Assembly (NCBI GenBank): GCA_017503645.1
Contig: JAFVSR010000008.1
Coordinates: forward strand, 1-64,000
Direction of reading: 5' to 3'
DNA from: Bacteroidaceae bacterium
Lineage (GTDB): Bacteria; Bacteroidota; Bacteroidia; Bacteroidales; Bacteroidaceae
DNA length: 64,000 nt
Part shown: positions 8,193 through 17,032 of the stretch, piece after piece
Layout of the letters: every line of letters starts with the position of its first letter
How positions within the stretch are numbered: position 1 is the first letter of the stretch
Notes under the pieces: model-generated
What the model was told of the DNA's origin: nothing
What the model saw: only the letters and a program-made list of their open reading frames with translations
Databases searched by the model: none
Program-made: the position numbers and the translations under genes

Positions 8193-8618
8193 TTACCCGT
8201 GCTTTGCCTTGAAGGCAAGCGCATAGAGCCTCATCTGCTTAATCATTGCAAGAAGGCCGTTGCTGCGGGTGGGCGACAAATGCTCCTTAAGGCCTATGGC
8301 CTCCACAAAGTAGAGGTCGCTGCCAAGGATTTCATCGGGGGTGTGGCCCGAATATACATCTATGAGCAATGCAACAATGCCTTTTACTATGAGCGCATCG
8401 CTCTCGGCACGGAAAAGCACCTTGCCATCTACATAATCGGCCTGCAGCCACACACGGCTCTGGCAGCCTTCGATGAGGTTATTGTCGGTTTTGTACTGCT
8501 CGTCGAGCGGGGGTTGCTCACTACCCAGGTCTATAAGCAACTGGTAGCGGTCGAGCCAGTCGTCGAAACCGCTGAACTCCTCTATTATATTATCTTGTTT
8601 TTCGTTTATCGTACTCAT
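8193..8618 (-). CDS. sufE: SufE-type cysteine desulfurase activator
   Basis: Accepts sulfur from SufS and passes it on for iron-sulfur cluster assembly. The 141-residue protein has the SufE core with active Cys52 in NLIEGCQSRVW, preceded by the LGSEQPPLDE loop and followed by the IVKGIVALLIDVYSG helix. Size matches the family. It ends 10 bp from the convergent ldcA stop and starts 3 bp after the M28 lipoprotein stop, so these two are probably co-transcribed although unrelated in role. No other suf genes are in the window. Confidence 0.93.
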   Translation of the reverse strand: MSTINEKQDNIIEEFSGFDDWLDRYQLLIDLGSEQPPLDEQYKTDNNLIEGCQSRVWLQADYVDGKVLFRAESDALIVKGIVALLIDVYSGHTPDEILGSDLYFVEAIGLKEHLSPTRSNGLLAMIKQMRLYALAFKAKHG

Positions 8619-8621
8619 TGC

Positions 8622-9629
8622 CTATTTCTCGTTATAAATAACAGCCATCACGGTCTGCCCCACCGCTTTAAGCGTGGCGGCATCTATCCAGTCCATATCG
8701 TCTTTTACCGTGTGATGATGCGGGCCAAAGCCATTGGGGCTCGATGCATCGTAGTTTATGATATCTATGCAGGGCAGGCCCATAAAACTGTTCACATAAT
8801 AGTGGTCATCAGTAACCATACCGCCTTGCTCGTTCACAAAGTAGTCGCTATAGCCCCACTTGGCAGCCTGCGCCCACACCTTATCCACGATGTTAGAGGC
8901 GAAATGCTCCGAAATGCCCTCGCGAAGAAAACGCGACGATGGGGCACCCACAATGTCGAGCAATATGCCATAACGGGCGTTGTAGTTGCTCTTGTGGGGG
9001 AAACGAGCCCAATACTGCGAACCCAACGCCCAGGAGTTGTCTATTCCAGGCCCGTTGTAGGGGTCGTTTTCGTGGCGGCCGTAGTCCTCGGCATCGAACA
9101 GCACAATGTCCACTCCCACGGCAGGCCGCACCAACGATATCTGGCGCGCAATCTCCAAGAGCACACCTACACCGCTTGCACCATCATTGGCGCCAAGAAT
9201 GGGTTTGTAATGGTTGCTCTCATCGGGGTCGCTGTCGGCCCAGGGACGGCTGTCCCAATGGGCGCAAAGCATCACGCGTTTTTTGTTTTGCGGTTGGAAC
9301 TGCGCAATAATGTTACGGGCCTGCAAACGGTCGCCGTTGTATGCTGTGAGTTCCACCTGCTGCGCCACCACATCGGCACCGCAAGCACGCAAAAACGATT
9401 CAAGATAATCGCCACAGGCGCGGTGTGCCGCACTGTTGGGCACGCGGGGCCCGAAGGCTACCTGGCGTTCCACGTAGCTGTATGCGCTGTCGGCATCGAA
9501 CACGGGAACCACCACAGCCATTTCGACCTGTGCGGGGGCTTTCTTGTTGCCACCACAGGCAACAAGAAGTATGACAGATACCAACAGCAATACAAGCGCT
9601 GCGTTTATACGGAATATTTTTCTATTCAC
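8622..9629 (-). CDS. M28 family lipoprotein (glutaminyl cyclase-like zinc hydrolase)
   Basis: A secreted lipoprotein of the M28 fold. GTG at 9629-9627 gives a 335-residue protein with a basic start, a hydrophobic run and lipobox LLVAC, which decides the start over a GTG 36 bases upstream. Zinc-site residues typical of M28 are seen: HWDSRPW, GANDGASGVG, LFDAEDYG, DIVGA and HHHT near the end. The SRPWADSDP region and overall length resemble bacterial glutaminyl-peptide cyclotransferases, which also use this fold, so cyclase is favoured over aminopeptidase without certainty. Likely exposed to the periplasm or cell surface. Confidence 0.82.
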   Translation of the reverse strand: MNRKIFRINAALVLLLVSVILLVACGGNKKAPAQVEMAVVVPVFDADSAYSYVERQVAFGPRVPNSAAHRACGDYLESFLRACGADVVAQQVELTAYNGDRLQARNIIAQFQPQNKKRVMLCAHWDSRPWADSDPDESNHYKPILGANDGASGVGVLLEIARQISLVRPAVGVDIVLFDAEDYGRHENDPYNGPGIDNSWALGSQYWARFPHKSNYNARYGILLDIVGAPSSRFLREGISEHFASNIVDKVWAQAAKWGYSDYFVNEQGGMVTDDHYYVNSFMGLPCIDIINYDASSPNGFGPHHHTVKDDMDWIDAATLKAVGQTVMAVIYNEK

Positions 9630-9722
9630 AATCAATGGGTTCGTTATGTTATCATTGAATAGCACTCAAAAAGCCCTCCTCTTCGGATTTTGCCTTTGTC
9701 TAAACTTAGCCGCGCACCTTAT

Positions 9723-9747
9723 AGGGCGCACACACGGGTGTGCCCCT
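9723..9747. terminator. Hairpin downstream of cysS (terminator or REP-like)
   Basis: GGGCGCACAC (9724-9733) and GTGTGCCCC (9738-9746) form a GC-rich hairpin with one bulge. It overlaps the cysS stop region on the minus strand. No good T-tract follows, so it may be a dispersed palindrome instead of an intrinsic terminator. Confidence 0.45.
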
Positions 9748-11221
9748 ACTTGTTCAATTTCCAGGTTGCACCATCCTTTGAGTCTTTAATCTCAAAGCCG
9801 AGTGCAGCAAGCTCGTTGCGTATCTTGTCGCTTGTAGCCCAATCCTTGGCTACCTTGGCTGCCTGGCGCTGCTCGAGCAACATATCAACCACCTTGCCGA
9901 ATGCCTCTTCGCGGGCGCTGTCGGAACCACGCTCCTCCTTCAAGCCCAGGATGTCGAACATAAAGAGCGCGAAGGTCTCCTTGAGCTCGGCCAGGTCGGT
10001 TGCCGATATTGTAGCCTTTTTGTCGGCAATCTGATTGATGGCGCGCGATGCATCGAACAGGTGCGAAATTACCTGCGCGGTGTTGAGGTCGTCGTTCATT
10101 GCAGCATAGCACTTGGCACGCAAGCCTGCAACATCTACAGATGTTTCGCCCTGCGAGGTGAGACCGCAAAGTGTCTTGTAGGCATCCATAAGGCGCTGCA
10201 TACCCTTTTCGGCAGCCTGCAATGCATCGTTGCTGAAATCAACTGTGCTGCGGTAGTGGGCCTGCAAGATGAAGAAACGTATTGTCATAGCCGAGTAGGG
10301 CTGTGCAAGCAGTTTGTGCGAGCCTGTGAAGAACTCGTCGAGGGTGATGAAATTACCCAACGACTTACCCATCTTGGTGCCGTTTATGGTAATCATATTA
10401 TTGTGCATCCAATATTTAACCACAGGCTTGCCCATAGCTGCCACACCCTGCGCTATCTCACACTCGTGATGGGGGAACACAAGGTCCATACCACCACCGT
10501 GAATATCGAACTGCTCGCCCAGGTATTTGCGGCCCATAGCGGTGCACTCGCAGTGCCAACCGGGGAAACCGTTGCTCCAGGGAGAGGGCCAACGCATAAT
10601 ATGTTCGGGCTGCGCACATTTCCACAAAGCGAAATCGGCGGGATTGCGTTTCTCGCTCTGACCGTCGAGCTCGCGTGTGGTATTGAGCACCTCATCGAGG
10701 TTACGGCCCGACAGCACACCATAGTGGTGCGCCTTGTCATACTTTGCCACATCGAAATATACCGAACCCTGGCTCTCGTATGCAAAGCCATTGTCCATAA
10801 TCTCCTTCACGAGCTCTATCTGCTCTATTATGTGGCCCGACGCGTGCGGCTCTATGCTTGGCGGCAACACATTGAGCGCCTCCATCACCTTGTGATAGTG
10901 AAGCGTATATTGCTGCACCACCTCCATAGGCTCAAGCTGTTCAAGGCGCGCCTTCTTCGATATCTTGTCCTCGCCATCATCGGCATCGTGCTCCAAGTGC
11001 CCCACATCGGTGATGTTGCGCACGTAGCGCACCTTGTAACCAATGTTCTGCAAGTAACGAAAGAGCACGTCGAATGTAATTGCTGGGCGTGCGTGGCCCA
11101 GGTGAGCAGGGCCATATACAGTGGGGCCGCACACATAAAGGCCCACATTGGGGGCGTGCAACGGCTCGAATAGTTCCTTTTTACGCGACAGCGTATTATA
11201 TATCATCAGGTTATTTTCCAT
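9746..11221 (-). CDS. cysS: Cysteinyl-tRNA synthetase
   Basis: Class I aminoacyl-tRNA synthetase charging tRNA-Cys. The 491-residue protein has the HIGH-type signature in [10 protein letters not shown] near residue 38, the zinc-binding cysteine/histidine positions ([23 protein letters not shown]), and the KMSKS-type loop as KMGKSLGNF. Length is normal and the C-terminal helical and anticodon-binding parts are present. A TATCTTCG -7 box (11271-11264, minus) lies about 40 bp upstream. Stands alone with no operon partners; the next gene on the same strand is an ECF sigma factor 97 bp upstream. Confidence 0.97.
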   Translation of the reverse strand: MENNLMIYNTLSRKKELFEPLHAPNVGLYVCGPTVYGPAHLGHARPAITFDVLFRYLQNIGYKVRYVRNITDVGHLEHDADDGEDKISKKARLEQLEPMEVVQQYTLHYHKVMEALNVLPPSIEPHASGHIIEQIELVKEIMDNGFAYESQGSVYFDVAKYDKAHHYGVLSGRNLDEVLNTTRELDGQSEKRNPADFALWKCAQPEHIMRWPSPWSNGFPGWHCECTAMGRKYLGEQFDIHGGGMDLVFPHHECEIAQGVAAMGKPVVKYWMHNNMITINGTKMGKSLGNFITLDEFFTGSHKLLAQPYSAMTIRFFILQAHYRSTVDFSNDALQAAEKGMQRLMDAYKTLCGLTSQGETSVDVAGLRAKCYAAMNDDLNTAQVISHLFDASRAINQIADKKATISATDLAELKETFALFMFDILGLKEERGSDSAREEAFGKVVDMLLEQRQAAKVAKDWATSDKIRNELAALGFEIKDSKDGATWKLNK

Positions 11222-11318
11222 ATCATTCTATTATTTATCGTTTATAATCTCCTGTTTAACTTGCGAAGATAATGATAAAAAATAGAATTATATAGCAAGA
11301 ACCCGTTTAATTTACATC

Positions 11319-11816
11319 TCAATCACCAAACTCTTTGCGCAGAGTGGTACGCGCAGCGTGAATGCGGTTTTTCACTGTGGCCGGTGTGGTGCTTACCTCA
11401 TTGGCAATCTCGTTATAGCTGTATCCCTCAAAGGCGAGCGATATGGCATCGGCCTGTTCGCTTGGCAGGCCGGCTGCGATGAAATCGTACACGTCACGAC
11501 AATAACACGTTTCATCGTTTTCGCATACTGCGACATTAGGATCGTCGGCCGGGATATCATCATAGCCCATTTTCTTACGAACTTTCTTGAACTCCTCGTT
11601 ATTCAGGTGTATGTTTCTCATAATTTTCGTGGCCCAGCCAATGAAACACCCCATCTCCTCATAGTTGTCGGCAACGGCAAGAATAACAAGCGAGGTCTGC
11701 TGCAGCAAATCCTGCGCCTCGGCAATATCCTTTGTAAATGACATTGCTGTGTCCAGCAGGCGTGCCTGATTTCTCTCTAACTTTTCACATACTAAAAATC
11801 GATTGCTCCGCTTCAT
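11319..11816 (-). CDS. ECF-type RNA polymerase sigma factor
   Basis: A 165-residue sigma-70 family protein. Sigma region 2 (DTAMSFTKDIAEAQDLLQQTSLVILAV; GWATKIMRNIHLNN) and region 4 (AISLAFEGYSYNEIANEVSTTPATVKNRIHAARTTLRKEF) are clear, separated by a linker as in group 4 sigma factors. The linker is unusual in holding a cysteine cluster (VCENDETCYCRD), which might sense redox or metal. No anti-sigma gene is adjacent. It lies just beyond the terminator that ends the surface-protein cluster, so it could regulate those genes, but this is inference. Confidence 0.88.
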   Translation of the reverse strand: MKRSNRFLVCEKLERNQARLLDTAMSFTKDIAEAQDLLQQTSLVILAVADNYEEMGCFIGWATKIMRNIHLNNEEFKKVRKKMGYDDIPADDPNVAVCENDETCYCRDVYDFIAAGLPSEQADAISLAFEGYSYNEIANEVSTTPATVKNRIHAARTTLRKEFGD

Positions 11817-11940
11817 AGTAATAACGTTTAATAGTTAACACGGTGCAATTATAGCAAATAAAAAATAAATTTACCACATTTTTGCTAAATTTTTAGCAAC
11901 ATTTAACTAACGTGCATACAAAATCGGCTGAAAAATGCGT

Positions 11941-11992
11941 AATCAGCACAAAAAAAATAGAACCTGGTGGTTCTATTTTTTTTGTGCTGATT
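11941..11992. terminator. Terminator, perfect 24-bp-arm palindrome
   Basis: Bases 11941-11964 are the exact reverse complement of 11969-11992, with loop TGGT. It begins one base after the stop of the 57-residue ORF on the minus strand and has an internal A8/T8 tract. It probably ends the surface-protein operon that runs from 18202 to 11994. Confidence 0.85.
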
Positions 11993-11993
11993 T

Positions 11994-12167
11994 TTACTTG
12001 TTCCACAGATCGCCCCAGGAACTGCCCTGTTTTTTCGAAAGGGCCTCCACATTGTTGTCGGCCTCTTCCGATGTATATTTAAGTTCGGGGCCTGCGGGCG
12101 ATGCCGCAATAAAGCCGATGCAACCAATTGTCACAAATTCGGCCATAGGTTTTTTATATTGTTTCAT
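11994..12167 (-). CDS. 57-residue small protein at the end of the surface operon
   Basis: A short frame starting at ATG 12167-12165 and ending TAA 11996-11994. It begins MKQYKKPMAEFVTIGCIGF, then IAASPAGPE, an acidic stretch and the ending SSWGDLWNK. The start codon lies 2 bases after the stop codon of the dockerin gene and the frame ends one base before a perfect terminator, so it fills the operon tail precisely. The pattern (basic MKxYxKP start, small-residue ASP segment, acidic middle, tryptophan-rich end) recalls short orphan proteins that I believe are common in Bacteroidales; I know no function for them. It might be a short secreted or modified peptide; neither is shown. Confidence 0.6.
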   Translation of the reverse strand: MKQYKKPMAEFVTIGCIGFIAASPAGPELKYTSEEADNNVEALSKKQGSSWGDLWNK

Positions 12168-12169
12168 AT

Positions 12170-13009
12170 CTATTTCTTTAAGAACACATTTAATACTATT
12201 ACCACATCTTCAATATCCACCTTTCCGTCGCCGTTGAGGTCGCAAAGCGCATTGTCCTCTTCGTCATCGGCGTTATCAAGAAAAACATTCATAACAACAA
12301 CCACGTCCTGCAAATCCACTGCAAGGTCCTTGTTCACATCACCGCGCGGGGTTGTCTGCACATTGGTTTGCGAGCCGTCGCCCGAGGGCTCCGACGGGTT
12401 GGCGGGGTTATACTCGAAACGGGCGGTGAGGGTGGCATCCTCGTCGGGCATTTGGTAGTTGAACGAGAGGCTGCTGCTCACCTTGGTGCCTGTGCCGTCG
12501 TACCAACCAATGAATTGGAAACCGGTGCTTGGGGTGGCTGTGAGAGTAACCCAGTCGTCGTAGAGCACGCTGGTGCCGCTTGCACGGTTAAAGGTACAGG
12601 CACCCTCGGGGTAAGGCACAAGGAACAATTCGTTCTTTATAATGAGGCTTGGCTCCGATGGCGAGGGGGGCGTATAATCGTAATGTGCCACAAACGCCAT
12701 ATCCTCGCTGCCCAACGTAAATGTGAAGCTCGACGATGATGAATAATACTCGCCGTTCAGTGTCCAGTGCGAGAAGGTGTAAAGGGTGCTGCGCGCCGAT
12801 GTGCTCAGCGTGTGCGAGCTGCCCTCTAACCAACGGCCGCCACTCGACACATAGCCCGCTGCCGATGGATACGATGCCACCGATACATTCCTATATAAAT
12901 ATAGGTTAGGCTCCGACGGGTTGGTGGGGTTGAAATCGACCTGCGCGTGCAGGCTGCTCCCGCATAGCAGGAGTAGCGCACACAACAGATATTTAATTAC
13001 AGTTTTCAT
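12170..13009 (-). CDS. Secreted protein with bacterial repeats and C-terminal dockerin
   Basis: 279 residues. A signal peptide (MKTVIKYLLCALLLLCGSSLHAQ) is followed by two InlB B-repeat/Flg_new-like beta modules with SHWTLNGEYYS and FIGWYDGTG cores, each followed by a proline-serine linker (NPSEP, PPSPSEPS). The last 60 residues form a type I dockerin: two calcium-loop repeats, DVNKDLAVDLQDVV and DLNGDGKVDIEDVV, 30 residues apart. Dockerins bind cohesin domains; the upstream gene at 17033-18202 has a cohesin-like N-terminus. Starts 8 bp after the LRR gene, so likely the same transcript. There is no sorting tail, so the dockerin itself may hold it in place. Confidence 0.85.
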   Translation of the reverse strand: MKTVIKYLLCALLLLCGSSLHAQVDFNPTNPSEPNLYLYRNVSVASYPSAAGYVSSGGRWLEGSSHTLSTSARSTLYTFSHWTLNGEYYSSSSSFTFTLGSEDMAFVAHYDYTPPSPSEPSLIIKNELFLVPYPEGACTFNRASGTSVLYDDWVTLTATPSTGFQFIGWYDGTGTKVSSSLSFNYQMPDEDATLTARFEYNPANPSEPSGDGSQTNVQTTPRGDVNKDLAVDLQDVVVVMNVFLDNADDEEDNALCDLNGDGKVDIEDVVIVLNVFLKK

Positions 13010-13017
13010 CGCTTAGA

Positions 13018-16000
13018 TTACTTTACGGCAACCTTTATGCTGTTGCCATTGATTTTAACAATGTATGCACCGGCAGGCAGAGCCACGTAACCCGACACAA
13101 CGTCGGAAACAACCACTGCGCCCGCTGCGGTATATATTTCTACCACGGCACCGGCGGCGTTCTCAATGTTCACGCCACCATCTACTGCAGCAACTGCATC
13201 GGCAGCAACGGCGCTTTCTATGCCTGTGGTGCCACCGTTGAATACAAGCGCAAAGCGTGCCTCGTCGGTGCCCGCATCGGCAATAAAGGTATATGCACCC
13301 TCGGCAAGGTTATGCACGGTGCCGGTCTTTTCGTCTTTCAACAGAACGGCGGTGTCCATACGCTCGGCCGAGATAGTGTAGCGGCCGCCGTTGGCAAGTT
13401 TCACACCCACGGGAACGGTACCATTGCCCACGGGGCGCTCGTTGATGGCATATCGCACGTTCTTGTTGTCGAGTGTATATAGCTGTGCGGCAGCATCGCT
13501 CTCGAACTTAACGGCATCGCAAGCTGTTTCGTAGGCAAGCGACTGCTTGTCGTTGAACACCACGCGGGTGCGGTCGGCAGCAGCGTTCTCGCCACTTATG
13601 GCAATATTCACCAGCTTGCGGTCGCGTGCCACGGGAGCACCTGCACGCTTTGCAGCGTTGGCAGCCTGTGCAGCCTGCGCCTTCTTGTGAGTCTTTTGGT
13701 CATCGCCATTGAAATCCACACTACCCTTGTCCTCGGGCTTCTGCACAAAGAATGCCTCAAAGGGAGCAAAGTGGTAATCGTCGTCGCCCGGGCGTATAGC
13801 CTCGTACGAAGTGCCGTTCCATATTGTGATGGGGGCATCGTAGCCAAGGTTGTTAATGTCGTAGTAGCTCAGGTAGGGGTTACCGGTGAAGTTCCAGCTT
13901 GCATCCTGCAAGTTCTCGGTAACGTGCTCCACAAGCTCGTTGTACTTATCCTCCTTCTTAAAGCGCACATCGGCAATGTTAAGCACAAGCACATCGTCGG
14001 CAGCGGCTTGGAATATATATCCGCGGGCAGCCTTCAGGTGGTTCTCGTTAATATCCTTCCAACCACCCTTGCCATTCTTGGCACGCTCCTCGCCGTCGTA
14101 GTAGCGGAACACATACTGTGTGCCATTCTCCATACTTATCTTTGAGAAAGGAATATCGAACGGGAAGGCGAAGAAATACCAACGGCCACCCTTGATGCTT
14201 ATTCTTATGTTGAGGTTATCGGCGTGCACGTTGTTGTCGCCTATGATGGAGCCGCTGGTGCCGCTGCCATCGTGGTTAATGTTCACATCGCCAAGTTCCT
14301 GTTTCACGTCCTCGTTGTCGCTTGTCTCGCCCTCTACCACAAGACCACCACCGGCGTTTATATCCACATCGGGGATACCATCGATGTAACCGGTCTCCTC
14401 GTCGAGTGTGTAGTCGTTGTTCAGGTAGAAGTAGTCGTATGGTTCATCGAAATAAGAGAGGTTGAGGAAACGCTTCCAACCATCGTCCCAGTAGTAGTTC
14501 CAGTAGCTTGTGGAGGGCACGTGCAGCGTAGAGTTTTGGAATACAGAGGTAGTAAATGTACTTTCCGCTATGCTTGTGGGCTCAATGGTATATGTATATA
14601 CATTCTTTATTGCATCGCAACCTGAGAAAGCGCTCTCTGCCACCGACAATATTGAACTGGGGAGGCGCACTTCGGCAAGGGCAGAGCAACCATAGAATGC
14701 ACTACTTCCTATTGTCTGCAATGTGGGGGACAGTTTAATTTCTTTAAGGGCGCTGCAATAATAGAACGCTTGGTAACCAATACTCTTTACACTATTACCC
14801 ATTGCAACATTTGCGAGAGCGCCACAACTATAGAACGCCGAACCTCCTATGCTTGTGACGCTATTGGGGATTGTTACGCTTGTGAGGCCGTCGCAATTAT
14901 AGAACGCTAAGGAACCTATGCTTTTTACACTATTACCCATTGCAACATTTGCGAGAGCGCCACAACTATGGAACGCATAAGAGCCTATGCTTGTTACACT
15001 ATTGGGGATTGTTACGCCGGTGAGGCCAGAGCAACCAGAGAACGCTCTTTCGCCAATACTTTTTACACTATTACCCATTGTAACAGTTTTAAGCCCGCCG
15101 CAATCATAGAACATATAATTACCTATGCGCACAAGGTCTTTAGGCAGTTTAACGCTAAAAAGATTCGACAAATCACGGAAAGCATCATTACCCAAATCGT
15201 TTTCACCCGTGCACGATGTTCCATAGAAAGCCTTGCTGCTTGCCACCACAGCGGCCTCGCTTATATCGAGGTGGCGCAAGTTGGGCATTTTGTCGCGCAA
15301 AATAATTACATCGTAGCTGTTTATACTGCCTTTAATTGTCAAATCCACAACACTCTGTGTATTTGCATCGCCAATCTCCTTAAGCAATGCAGAAGAGCCC
15401 TCTTCGGCTGTAACATCGAGTGTAAGGACAGCTTTATCGGCCGATACAATATTTGAGGCGTATGTAGCCCAGTTTGCATCGTTTTTATATGTACCCAATG
15501 CGCTAACGGGCACTAAAAACGACACATTTGATGAAAAGGTATTGGAAGTAACTGCGGGTGGGGTGGTTGCTTCGAGTGTAAAAAGCTCATTCACACCTTC
15601 AAATGTATAGTTACCAAGCGCAGTTATATTTTCGGGGATTACAATATTGGTTTGTAACTCATTATTCAGATACAATGCTTTTGCGTAATACAGCGGATTG
15701 GCATTATTACTGCCAAAAGCAATGCCACACCAAGCTGCAAGGTCGCTTATGTGAACTGCAGTGAGGCCTGTGCAACCATAGAACGCAGCAATTTCTATGC
15801 TTGTTACGCTATTAGGGATATTTATGCCGGTGAGGCTGCGGCAACCAGAGAACGCAGAATTTCCAATGCTTGTTACGCCATTGGGGATAGTTACGCCGGT
15901 AAGGCTGCTGCAACCAGCGAACGCAGCATTTCCAATGCTTTTTACGATATTGGGAATGGTAACACTGGTAAGGCCGTTGCAACCTTGGAATGCATAATTT

Positions 16001-16926
16001 CCAATGCTTGTTACGCCATTGGGGATAGTTACGCCGGTAAGGCCGGTGCAACCCTCGAACGCGTAATTTTCTATGCTTGTTACGCTATTAGGTATTGTAA
16101 CGCCGGTGAGGCCGGTGCAACCACGGAACGCACTGCTCCCAATCGTTGTTACCCTATTGGGGATTGTTATGCCGGTGAGGCCGGTGCAACCATAGAACGC
16201 AGAACCTCCTATGCTTGTTACGCCTTCACCTATAACAACTTCGTTTATTGAGTTTGAGTATGGTTCCCAAGGATTATTGGTAATTGCACCCTCGCCACCA
16301 ATAGAGAGGACTCCGTTATCCAATTCCCAATAGGTATTATCGCCACAAGTACCACTTAAACTTAAAGTTCCCAAAGGACATAATACTCCGATTTCTGTTA
16401 CACCTATACTTGTAGGCATTAACGGGTTCATTGTATTTCGCTCAACCAGCTTTATATTTACAGTTGTCACTGCTTGCGGGAATTGCACTTCCACATATAC
16501 ATAGCTATCGGGGGTTGTTCCGGTCTTCCAAGTAGAGTGATAGAAGGTAGAATAATCACCATCGCATAATGCAGCAAGCGAGCCTTCAGAGCTCTCCAAG
16601 GAGTTGGTTGTTACATCATCGGCAGTATATTCTATTTTGTTACCATCGCCATCGTAAAACTCCAACTCGGCAAGAGCTGTCATTGGGAAATTATTATACA
16701 GTTCATCCAGTTTTGTTGTAGCAAATACTGTTATTCGGAGACCATTCACTTCGTTTCCAAAATTAAGCGTACCACTCTCCCATTGTTTTTGAGAACTACC
16801 GCTTGGTACGGTGCCGGGGAGGCCATCTTTAGCACCAAAATACAAAGGAAAATCTTGTGCACTTGCCACCGTGCCGCACAATAGCAACAGGGCGGTGAAC
16901 AGTTGTCTAAAAAAACTCTTTTTCAT
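13018..16926 (-). CDS. BspA-type leucine-rich-repeat surface protein
   Basis: A 1302-residue secreted protein. The start is the ATG at 16926, which gives the signal peptide MKKSFFRQLFTALLLLCGTVASAQ; an upstream in-frame codon would add 14 residues. Order: signal (1-24), a discoidin-like module (about 25-180, GLPG start and DGDYSTFYHSTW), a first LRR_5 array of about 8 units of 23 residues (about 225-395), a beta spacer, a second LRR array (about 600-790), a beta-rich region, and a C-terminal sorting-type tail (VEIYTAAGAVVVS...GAYIVKINGNSIKV). BspA-like proteins bind host or bacterial ligands. Between the 389-residue gene (upstream) and the dockerin gene (downstream). Confidence 0.88.
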   Translation of the reverse strand: MKKSFFRQLFTALLLLCGTVASAQDFPLYFGAKDGLPGTVPSGSSQKQWESGTLNFGNEVNGLRITVFATTKLDELYNNFPMTALAELEFYDGDGNKIEYTADDVTTNSLESSEGSLAALCDGDYSTFYHSTWKTGTTPDSYVYVEVQFPQAVTTVNIKLVERNTMNPLMPTSIGVTEIGVLCPLGTLSLSGTCGDNTYWELDNGVLSIGGEGAITNNPWEPYSNSINEVVIGEGVTSIGGSAFYGCTGLTGITIPNRVTTIGSSAFRGCTGLTGVTIPNSVTSIENYAFEGCTGLTGVTIPNGVTSIGNYAFQGCNGLTSVTIPNIVKSIGNAAFAGCSSLTGVTIPNGVTSIGNSAFSGCRSLTGINIPNSVTSIEIAAFYGCTGLTAVHISDLAAWCGIAFGSNNANPLYYAKALYLNNELQTNIVIPENITALGNYTFEGVNELFTLEATTPPAVTSNTFSSNVSFLVPVSALGTYKNDANWATYASNIVSADKAVLTLDVTAEEGSSALLKEIGDANTQSVVDLTIKGSINSYDVIILRDKMPNLRHLDISEAAVVASSKAFYGTSCTGENDLGNDAFRDLSNLFSVKLPKDLVRIGNYMFYDCGGLKTVTMGNSVKSIGERAFSGCSGLTGVTIPNSVTSIGSYAFHSCGALANVAMGNSVKSIGSLAFYNCDGLTSVTIPNSVTSIGGSAFYSCGALANVAMGNSVKSIGYQAFYYCSALKEIKLSPTLQTIGSSAFYGCSALAEVRLPSSILSVAESAFSGCDAIKNVYTYTIEPTSIAESTFTTSVFQNSTLHVPSTSYWNYYWDDGWKRFLNLSYFDEPYDYFYLNNDYTLDEETGYIDGIPDVDINAGGGLVVEGETSDNEDVKQELGDVNINHDGSGTSGSIIGDNNVHADNLNIRISIKGGRWYFFAFPFDIPFSKISMENGTQYVFRYYDGEERAKNGKGGWKDINENHLKAARGYIFQAAADDVLVLNIADVRFKKEDKYNELVEHVTENLQDASWNFTGNPYLSYYDINNLGYDAPITIWNGTSYEAIRPGDDDYHFAPFEAFFVQKPEDKGSVDFNGDDQKTHKKAQAAQAANAAKRAGAPVARDRKLVNIAISGENAAADRTRVVFNDKQSLAYETACDAVKFESDAAAQLYTLDNKNVRYAINERPVGNGTVPVGVKLANGGRYTISAERMDTAVLLKDEKTGTVHNLAEGAYTFIADAGTDEARFALVFNGGTTGIESAVAADAVAAVDGGVNIENAAGAVVEIYTAAGAVVVSDVVSGYVALPAGAYIVKINGNSIKVAVK
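14690..15130 (-). repeat. Second LRR repeat array with 138-bp super-repeat
   Basis: Tandem 69-bp units coding 23-residue LRR_5 repeats. Two unit types alternate, one with TIPNSVTSIG and one with ANVAMGNSVKSIG, making a 138-bp double unit present about twice (near 14795-14932 and 14933-15070) with almost identical DNA. Confidence 0.8.
15740..16255 (-). repeat. First LRR repeat array (69-bp units)
   Basis: About eight tandem 69-bp units coding TGVTIPNSVTSIGNYAFxGC-type leucine-rich repeats. Units are similar enough at DNA level to allow unequal recombination. It is coding DNA, not a CRISPR array: there are no unique spacers and the frame stays open throughout. Confidence 0.8.
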
Positions 16927-16976
16927 AGCTTTATATTTTTTAATGTTTTTTGTTCTATTAAAAAGCATCTAAATTT

Positions 16977-17010
16977 GAGATTCCTCGTCGCAAGGCTCTG
17001 TCGGAATGAC
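16977..17010. repeat. REP-like element, single arm
   Basis: GAGATTCCTC, a variable middle and GTCGGAATGAC match the arms of the palindrome at 7157-7230. Located in the 106-bp gap between the cohesin-like gene and the LRR gene. I see no matching second arm next to it. Confidence 0.55.
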
Positions 17011-17032
17011 AAAACGCAAAGAGGAGAATGCA

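Noticed and set aside
8199..9662. 487-residue plus-strand frame
   Set aside because: Fully antisense to sufE and the M28 lipoprotein, both clear genes; a shadow frame caused by codon bias.
10061..11173. 370-residue plus-strand frame
   Set aside because: Antisense to cysS.
11903..12127. 74-residue minus-strand frame crossing the terminator palindrome
   Set aside because: It reads through the 24-bp palindrome in a different frame from the well-placed 57-residue ORF and has no start context.
15740..16255. Regular repeat considered as CRISPR
   Set aside because: Units are 69 bp in one open frame coding leucine-rich repeats; no unique spacers and no cas genes.
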